Notes under the pieces: model-generated
What the model saw: only the letters and a program-made list of their open reading frames with translations
Databases searched by the model: none
What the model was told of the DNA's origin: nothing
In this document: positions 59,874 through 64,000 of the stretch, one piece after another
Layout: every line of letters begins with the position of its first letter
Numbering within the stretch: position 1 is the first letter of the stretch
Made by a program: the position numbers and the translations under genes
Source of the DNA: Mycolicibacterium moriokaense
Lineage (GTDB): Bacteria > Actinomycetota > Actinomycetes > Mycobacteriales > Mycobacteriaceae
Assembly: GCF_003347205.1 (NCBI RefSeq)
Contig: NZ_QQBJ01000012.1
Coordinates: forward strand, 186,001 to 250,000
Direction of reading: 5' to 3'
DNA: 64,000 nt

Positions 59874-60607
59874 TGAAACTGCAACACTATCTCGGCGGCC
59901 TCGAAGGCCTGCCCGAGCCGTTGACGCTGGAAAGGCGTGTCTTCGTTGAGGATTGGGAGAAACGCATCTTCGGTATCCACGTCGCGATGATGGGGCTGAG
60001 CAACCATCTTTCCTCGGCGCTGCCCGCGTACCCGATCGACAAAGTGCCGACGGCTTTCAAGGACGAGTGGACGTGGGCCGACCTGCGCACCGGCGCCGAG
60101 GCGATGAACCCCTTCGACTACTTCAAGTTTCGCTACTACGAGAAGTGGCTGGGCGGCATCACCCAGTTCTTCATCGACAAGGGCTACGTCACCGAAGAGG
60201 AACTCGCCGAGCGGATGTCCGAACAGGCGCTGACCGCAGAGGCCGGGGATGAGGCGATCGACGACCAGGTGATCGCGTACCTGCGGTCGGGCGACAGCCC
60301 TCGCCGCGACGTCGCGCATCCGAAGTTCGCGGTGGGGTCCAAGGTGCGCATCACCAACGTGCCCGCCGACGCGCACAGCAGGCTGCCGGGCTATCTGCGT
60401 GAGCGGGTCGGCACGGTGGAACGGGTCTTCGAGGGCGACTACGGCTACTTCTGCCACACCGGCGACGGCATCGGCGACCCGATGCCGATCTACACCGTCG
60501 AGTTCGACCCGGCCGAGATCTGGGGCGCACGCGCCGAGGACGGCCCCCTGATGCTGTACGCCGAGCTTTTCGAGGCCTACCTGAAACCCATCGAGGAGGA
60601 GTCATGA
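59873..60607 (+). CDS. nthB: Nitrile hydratase beta subunit
   Basis: A 244-residue beta subunit. Motifs: LQHYLGGLEG start, MNPFDYFKFRYYEKWL, and a C-terminal SH3-like part (FAVGSKVRITNVP, YTVEFDPAEIWG). With the alpha subunit it hydrates nitriles to amides. The beta-before-alpha order is common for the cobalt enzyme. It overlaps the alpha gene by 4 bp. Confidence 0.93.
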   Translation: MKLQHYLGGLEGLPEPLTLERRVFVEDWEKRIFGIHVAMMGLSNHLSSALPAYPIDKVPTAFKDEWTWADLRTGAEAMNPFDYFKFRYYEKWLGGITQFFIDKGYVTEEELAERMSEQALTAEAGDEAIDDQVIAYLRSGDSPRRDVAHPKFAVGSKVRITNVPADAHSRLPGYLRERVGTVERVFEGDYGYFCHTGDGIGDPMPIYTVEFDPAEIWGARAEDGPLMLYAELFEAYLKPIEEES

Positions 60608-61224
60608 CCGCGCAGTTCGCCTATCCGCCGGACCGCGAGGAGGCCAGCGCCAAGAAGGCGGCCGCGCTGGAGTCCCTGCTGATCGAGAAGGGCGTCATCA
60701 CGCCGCAGACCGTGGACAAGGTGCTGGCGTATTTCGAGACGGAGATGACCCCGCTGAACGGCAAGAAGATCGTCGTGAAGGCGTGGACGGACCCGGAATT
60801 CGCCGAGAAGGTCGTCGTCGACACCCCGGCGGCGATCGCCGAGATGGACTTCCCCGACGGGATGGCGGGGGCAGAGGGTGAGCACCTGCAGGCCGTCGCC
60901 AACACAGCCGGGGTGCACAACTTGGTGATCTGCACGCTGTGCTCGTGTTTTCCGTGGCCGGTGCTGGGGCTGCCGCCGTACTGGTACAAGGATCCGACGT
61001 TCCGGGCGCGCGCCGCGCGTGAGCCGCGCAAGGTGCTCGCCGAGGTCGGCCTAGACCTACCCGCGGACACGGAGATCAAGGTGTGGGATTCCAGCGGGCA
61101 CTCGCGCTGGTTCGTGATACCCGAACGACCCGCCGGAACAGAGGATTTCACCGACGAGATGTTGATGGATCTGGTGACCACCGAGGCCATGATCGGCGTC
61201 GCGCAGGCCGGGCCCGTGTCATGA
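60604..61224 (+). CDS. nthA: Nitrile hydratase alpha subunit (cobalt type)
   Basis: A 206-residue catalytic subunit. The metal claw is ICTLCSC with cysteines C110, C113 and C115; the Thr at the second position marks the cobalt form (the iron form has Ser). The rest of the family signature follows: PWPVLGLPPYWYK and a long helical N-terminus. The next genes are an accessory protein and CbtB/CbtA cobalt transport, which fits cobalt use. Confidence 0.95.
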   Translation: MTAQFAYPPDREEASAKKAAALESLLIEKGVITPQTVDKVLAYFETEMTPLNGKKIVVKAWTDPEFAEKVVVDTPAAIAEMDFPDGMAGAEGEHLQAVANTAGVHNLVICTLCSCFPWPVLGLPPYWYKDPTFRARAAREPRKVLAEVGLDLPADTEIKVWDSSGHSRWFVIPERPAGTEDFTDEMLMDLVTTEAMIGVAQAGPVS

Positions 61225-61538
61225 AGCTGCACGAGACCTGCACGACCGACCAGGCCGCGCCGCAGTTCGACCACGAATGGCAGCGCCGCGCTTTCGGATT
61301 GGCGCTGGCGCTGTCGGAGTTTCGCCACTACCCGTGGAGCGAGTTCCAGGAAGCGCTGATCGAGACGATCGGGGAGTGGGAGAACACGCCGGAATCTGTG
61401 CGCGGCGACTGGGAGTACTACGACCACTGGGTGGCTGCGCTGGCGAAACTCGTAGACCGCCACGAACTGCTGACGGCGCCGGTGCTCACCGACGCCGGCG
61501 ATCACGCGCTACCCGTCGCACACGACCACGACCACTGA
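61221..61538 (+). CDS. Nitrile hydratase accessory protein
   Basis: A 105-residue helical protein of the nitrile hydratase activator/beta-like family (FGLALALSEFRHYPWSEFQE, WENTPESVRGDWEYYDHWV). Its tail is His-rich (AHDHDH), suited to cobalt handling during insertion into the alpha subunit. The ATG overlaps the alpha stop (ATGA). Confidence 0.85.
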   Translation: MKLHETCTTDQAAPQFDHEWQRRAFGLALALSEFRHYPWSEFQEALIETIGEWENTPESVRGDWEYYDHWVAALAKLVDRHELLTAPVLTDAGDHALPVAHDHDH

Positions 61539-61548
61539 GGAGTCTTCG

Positions 61549-61785
61549 ATGAACCTTCCGATGAACAACGCGAACCCCGCGATCGGAATCCCCCGAGTCA
61601 ACCTGCGCGCGGCCGCCGCGTCGCTGGCCACCCCGGTGCGGCTGGCCACCATCACGATGCTGGCGCTGATCGCCTACTACTTCGTCGGCTACGACCAGGG
61701 CGCGGTGTCAGTGTTCGGCTCGGACACCCACATCCACGAGTTCCTGCACGACGCCAGGCACCTGCTGGGATTCCCATGTCACTGA
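61549..61785 (+). CDS. cbtB: Cobalt transporter subunit CbtB
   Basis: A 78-residue protein with one transmembrane segment (ATITMLALIAYYFVGYDQG) and a His-rich C-terminus (TSHIHE-like DTHIHEFLHDARH). This is the CbtB form of the cobalt uptake pair. GAGGAG precedes the ATG. It overlaps cbtA by 10 bp. Expression with nitrile hydratase supplies its metal. Confidence 0.88.
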   Translation: MNLPMNNANPAIGIPRVNLRAAAASLATPVRLATITMLALIAYYFVGYDQGAVSVFGSDTHIHEFLHDARHLLGFPCH

Positions 61786-62573
61786 GCAGCGAATCGCCCT
61801 CGGCTGTCGGCTTTCTGCTGCCGGGCGTGGTGGCAGGGTTGGTGACGTTCGGGTTCAGCCGGTTGATGATCGAACCGTTGGTCGGTGCCGCGGTGGAGTA
61901 CGAGGGCGCGCGCGAGCACGAGCACGGGCACGAGTTGTTCAGCAGGGCGATACAGGAGAACGTCGGCGCCGCGGTGGGCGTCGTCGCGTTCGCCGTCGTG
62001 ATGGGTGTGCTCTTCGCGGTCGCCTACACAGCGCTCAGCGCTGTGCTGGACCGACGGGGAGTGCGTCGCGATCCCACAGCGTTGGCCTTGCTGCTGTCCG
62101 CGGGGATGTTCGTGGCGATCGCGTTGTTGCCGAGCCTGAAGTATCCGGCGAACCCGCCCGGCGTCGGGCTGGAAGACACTGTCGGAGCACGCAGTTCGGC
62201 GTTCCTGACGATCACCGTGGTCTCGGTGGTGGCGGCGATCGCGGCGGTGGCGGCAGGGTTGGCGTGGTCGCGCCGGTGGGGCGGATGGCGGGCGGCTGCG
62301 TTGGCGGTCGGTGGCTACGCGGCGGTGATGATGGTCGCGGTGGCGCTGCTGCCCGGCTTCGGTGAGGTGCCGGGGCCGCTGACCGGACCCGACGGGCTGG
62401 TGCTCGGAGGCTTTCCCGCCGAGGTGCTGGCCGAGTTCCGGATGTACTCACTGGGCAACCAGGCGCTGATGTGGCTGGTTATCGGCATCGTTTGGGGCGG
62501 GCTCGCCGCGCTGTTGCGGTCACGACGCCGAGCGCTGCCGTCCGACCCCCCGGTAGAACTGCAGGTGCGCTAG
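61776..62573 (+). CDS. cbtA: Cobalt transporter subunit CbtA
   Basis: A 265-residue inner-membrane protein with about six transmembrane segments. A His/Glu-rich stretch (EGAREHEHGHELFSRAIQ) lies after the first segment. The family motif LPSLKYPANPPGVG is present. It forms the membrane part of the CbtAB cobalt system. Its 3' end overlaps the converging glycosyltransferase by 54 bp. Confidence 0.88.
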   Translation: MSLSSESPSAVGFLLPGVVAGLVTFGFSRLMIEPLVGAAVEYEGAREHEHGHELFSRAIQENVGAAVGVVAFAVVMGVLFAVAYTALSAVLDRRGVRRDPTALALLLSAGMFVAIALLPSLKYPANPPGVGLEDTVGARSSAFLTITVVSVVAAIAAVAAGLAWSRRWGGWRAAALAVGGYAAVMMVAVALLPGFGEVPGPLTGPDGLVLGGFPAEVLAEFRMYSLGNQALMWLVIGIVWGGLAALLRSRRRALPSDPPVELQVR

Positions 62574-63611
62574 CGCGGCGGCCTGCCACGTCATCGACCG
62601 CGCCAACTCCCGCCCGGCCTCCGGATGGCCGCCATCCTGCAGGGCGGCGGCCATCCGCGCCGCAAAGCCTGCTGGATCGGTTGCGTAAGCGACTGTTTCG
62701 CCGAAGACCTCACGCAGCACCGGAAGGTCCCGGGTGACGACAGGGCGCCCCGCCGCCAGCGCCTCCATGGCCGCCAGGCCGAAGCCCTCCTTTGTCGACG
62801 GGAACGCGAACACGTCGCACGCCGCCACCAGGCTCGGCAAGTCATCATCGGGCACCGCGCCGAGGATTACCGGCGTCACGTCGAGTTCGCCACACAGAGC
62901 GTCGAACCTCGCCCGGTAGTCCCGGTAGTCGAACAACGTCTCCCCGCCGGCGATCACCAGCGCGATGTCGGGAAAGCGCTGTCGCAGCGCGCGATACGCC
63001 CACACGAGATCCAACGAACCCTTCCGCGGCTCGATGCCGCCCACTGCGAGCACGTAGCCGCCCAATTCGTCGCGCCACCGCCGCTGCGCGGGCAGGTCCG
63101 CCGCTGCCGCGACGAACCGGTCGGCACGAACCCCGTTCGGGATCACCGTCGGCGTGAGCTCCCAGCCTTCGAACACCTCCGCCGCCACCGCGGCCGACAC
63201 ACAGATCCGCGCATACGGTTCCACCACCGCGCGTTCGTGGCATTTGGCCAGCACCGGTGTGGTGAACTCGTCGAGGTGGTGAATGGTGCGGACGCACGGC
63301 CCGACCGCGTTGGCGCTGATGCAGTCCTGGGCGTGCACGACGTCGTACTCGTCCGGGGTGAACGCCCGGCGCAGGCTCTCGATCGACCGCACGATCCGAC
63401 CGGTCACCGATTCCCCGTCGATCTCCGGGAATGCGACCAGCCGCACGGCCACGCGCGGATCGACCGCGCGGAAGAAGCCGCGGTCGCCCTGCCGGGCCAA
63501 CGACCACACGGTCACATCGACGCCCAAGTCGGCCAGCGCCTCGGCGAGGTTCAACGTGTGCACCACACCGCCGCGGGGCTTGGTCGAATAGGTGATCAGC
63601 GCGACGCGCAT
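62520..63611 (-). CDS. MSMEG_0565-family glycosyltransferase
   Basis: A 363-residue GT-B glycosyltransferase (GT4-like): N-terminal STKPRGGVVHTLNLAEAL, GGIEPRKGSLDLV at the domain join, and the nucleotide-sugar site SFSTKEGFGLAAMEAL-like FPSTKEGFGLAAMEALA. It matches the MSMEG_0565 family, a marker of the Nit1C cluster with nitrilase, radical-SAM and acyltransferase genes. The natural product of that cluster is unknown. The ATG at 63611 lies 4 bp after the nitrilase-superfamily stop, so the two are in one operon. Confidence 0.88.
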   Translation of the reverse strand: MRVALITYSTKPRGGVVHTLNLAEALADLGVDVTVWSLARQGDRGFFRAVDPRVAVRLVAFPEIDGESVTGRIVRSIESLRRAFTPDEYDVVHAQDCISANAVGPCVRTIHHLDEFTTPVLAKCHERAVVEPYARICVSAAVAAEVFEGWELTPTVIPNGVRADRFVAAAADLPAQRRWRDELGGYVLAVGGIEPRKGSLDLVWAYRALRQRFPDIALVIAGGETLFDYRDYRARFDALCGELDVTPVILGAVPDDDLPSLVAACDVFAFPSTKEGFGLAAMEALAAGRPVVTRDLPVLREVFGETVAYATDPAGFAARMAAALQDGGHPEAGRELARSMTWQAAALAHLQFYRGVGRQRSAS

Positions 63612-63615
63612 CGCA

Positions 63616-64000
63616 TCAGTTCCTCGTCGGCGCATGGTAGGCATCCAGCCGCCGTTCGGCGAGATGGTTCAGAACCTTTCTGGCTCTGTCGATCTCGGCA
63701 TCCAGATCGATCTCCACCTTGGCCAGTCCACCCTTGGACCGCGTGGTGGCCAACACATCGCCACCCGGCCCGACCACCTTTGCCTGGCCCAGAAAGCGCA
63801 GCGCGCCCATCACCCCGGTCTGGTTCGACGACACCAACACCACCTGGTTCTCCGCCGCCCGCGCACAGTCGTACAGGTCGAAGAGCCGCGACTGCCGGTC
63901 GGCGGGCAGCCGCGACGCGCGGTCGGTGACGCTGGCCGGCCATGCGGAGAGCGCCGCGATGGTGCGCGCCCCGTCCAGCGCCAGCGCCCGTGCCGACTCG
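63616..64000 (-). CDS. Carbon-nitrogen hydrolase (nitrilase superfamily), partial
   Basis: The last 127 codons of a gene that begins beyond the right edge. Visible features are AALSAWPASVTD, RAAENQVVLVSSNQ and the C-terminal strand DVLATTRSKGGLAKVEIDL. These fit a nitrilase/amidase-superfamily hydrolase. The catalytic Glu and Lys lie outside; the loop that usually holds the Cys reads ALSAWPAS at the point I would expect it, but I cannot align it without the rest. It runs in one operon with the glycosyltransferase. Confidence 0.82.
   Translation of the reverse strand, partial: ESARALALDGARTIAALSAWPASVTDRASRLPADRQSRLFDLYDCARAAENQVVLVSSNQTGVMGALRFLGQAKVVGPGGDVLATTRSKGGLAKVEIDLDAEIDRARKVLNHLAERRLDAYHAPTRN

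Noticed and set aside
1-64000. CRISPR arrays, tRNA and rRNA genes, phage structural genes
   Set aside because: No regular short repeats with spacers, cloverleaf-like tracts or phage structural motifs were noticed by eye.

Overview
The window looks like a chromosome segment of a (probably fast-growing) mycobacterium (Mycobacterium/Mycolicibacterium). The evidence is high GC with strong G/C at third codon positions, an MmpS/MmpL pair, a PE-PPE-domain hydrolase, a DUF222/HNH (13E12-type) endonuclease, a DUF732 secreted protein, a PknH-type sensor lipoprotein, PknG/GlnX/GlnH relatives, and a glycosyltransferase of the MSMEG_0565 family. I see no rRNA, tRNA, CRISPR array or complete insertion sequence.

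Layout. 0-5.8 kb: an accessory island built around NAD+/ADP-ribose chemistry. It holds a eukaryote-like NMN adenylyltransferase, a frameshifted macro-like/SIR2 protein, an unrecognised two-domain protein, an ARPP-1-type protein and an NrtR-type Nudix regulator. A 25-bp operator-like element occurs at both ends. 5.8-12.9 kb: a membrane-anchored protein, a metallophosphoesterase, a VWA protein with a small HTH-like partner, small secreted proteins, an aldo/keto reductase and a NERD-helicase fusion. 13.0-15.7 kb: a block between two 60-bp direct repeats with a recombinase-tail-like protein, a VapBC pair, a Doc/ribbon-helix-helix pair, an ORF remnant and a fragment of prfC. 15.7-36 kb: mostly conserved mycobacterial genes (MHS transporter, sensor lipoprotein, DUF222/HNH, prfC, PE-PPE hydrolase, a giant cyclase-AAA protein, and a hydrolase/GltB-like/GCS2 operon), then a large LuxR (LAL) regulator.

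36.1-49.4 kb: a ten-gene operon, all + strand, almost every start overlapping the previous stop. The order is GlnX-like membrane sensor, GlnH-like binding lipoprotein, coiled-coil protein, PknG-like kinase, PP2C phosphatase, VWA protein, zinc-ribbon FHA protein, hybrid histidine kinase, receiver-nucleotide cyclase, and a PGM1-type ATP-grasp peptide ligase. It joins the mycobacterial GlnX-GlnH-PknG amino-acid sensing module to a kinase/phosphatase/VWA triad resembling TerY-P systems and ends in a biosynthetic enzyme. I regard it as the strongest candidate for an undescribed system here; the NAD island is second.

49.4-64 kb: a paralogue of the 18-kb coiled-coil protein, a TetR-MmpS-MmpL export operon, a DUF3298-like secreted protein, a second giant cyclase-AAA protein, a GlxA-type AraC regulator, and a cobalt nitrile hydratase operon (beta, alpha, accessory protein, CbtB, CbtA). 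A converging glycosyltransferase and partial nitrilase-superfamily gene, probably the edge of a Nit1C-like nitrile/cyanide cluster, close the window.
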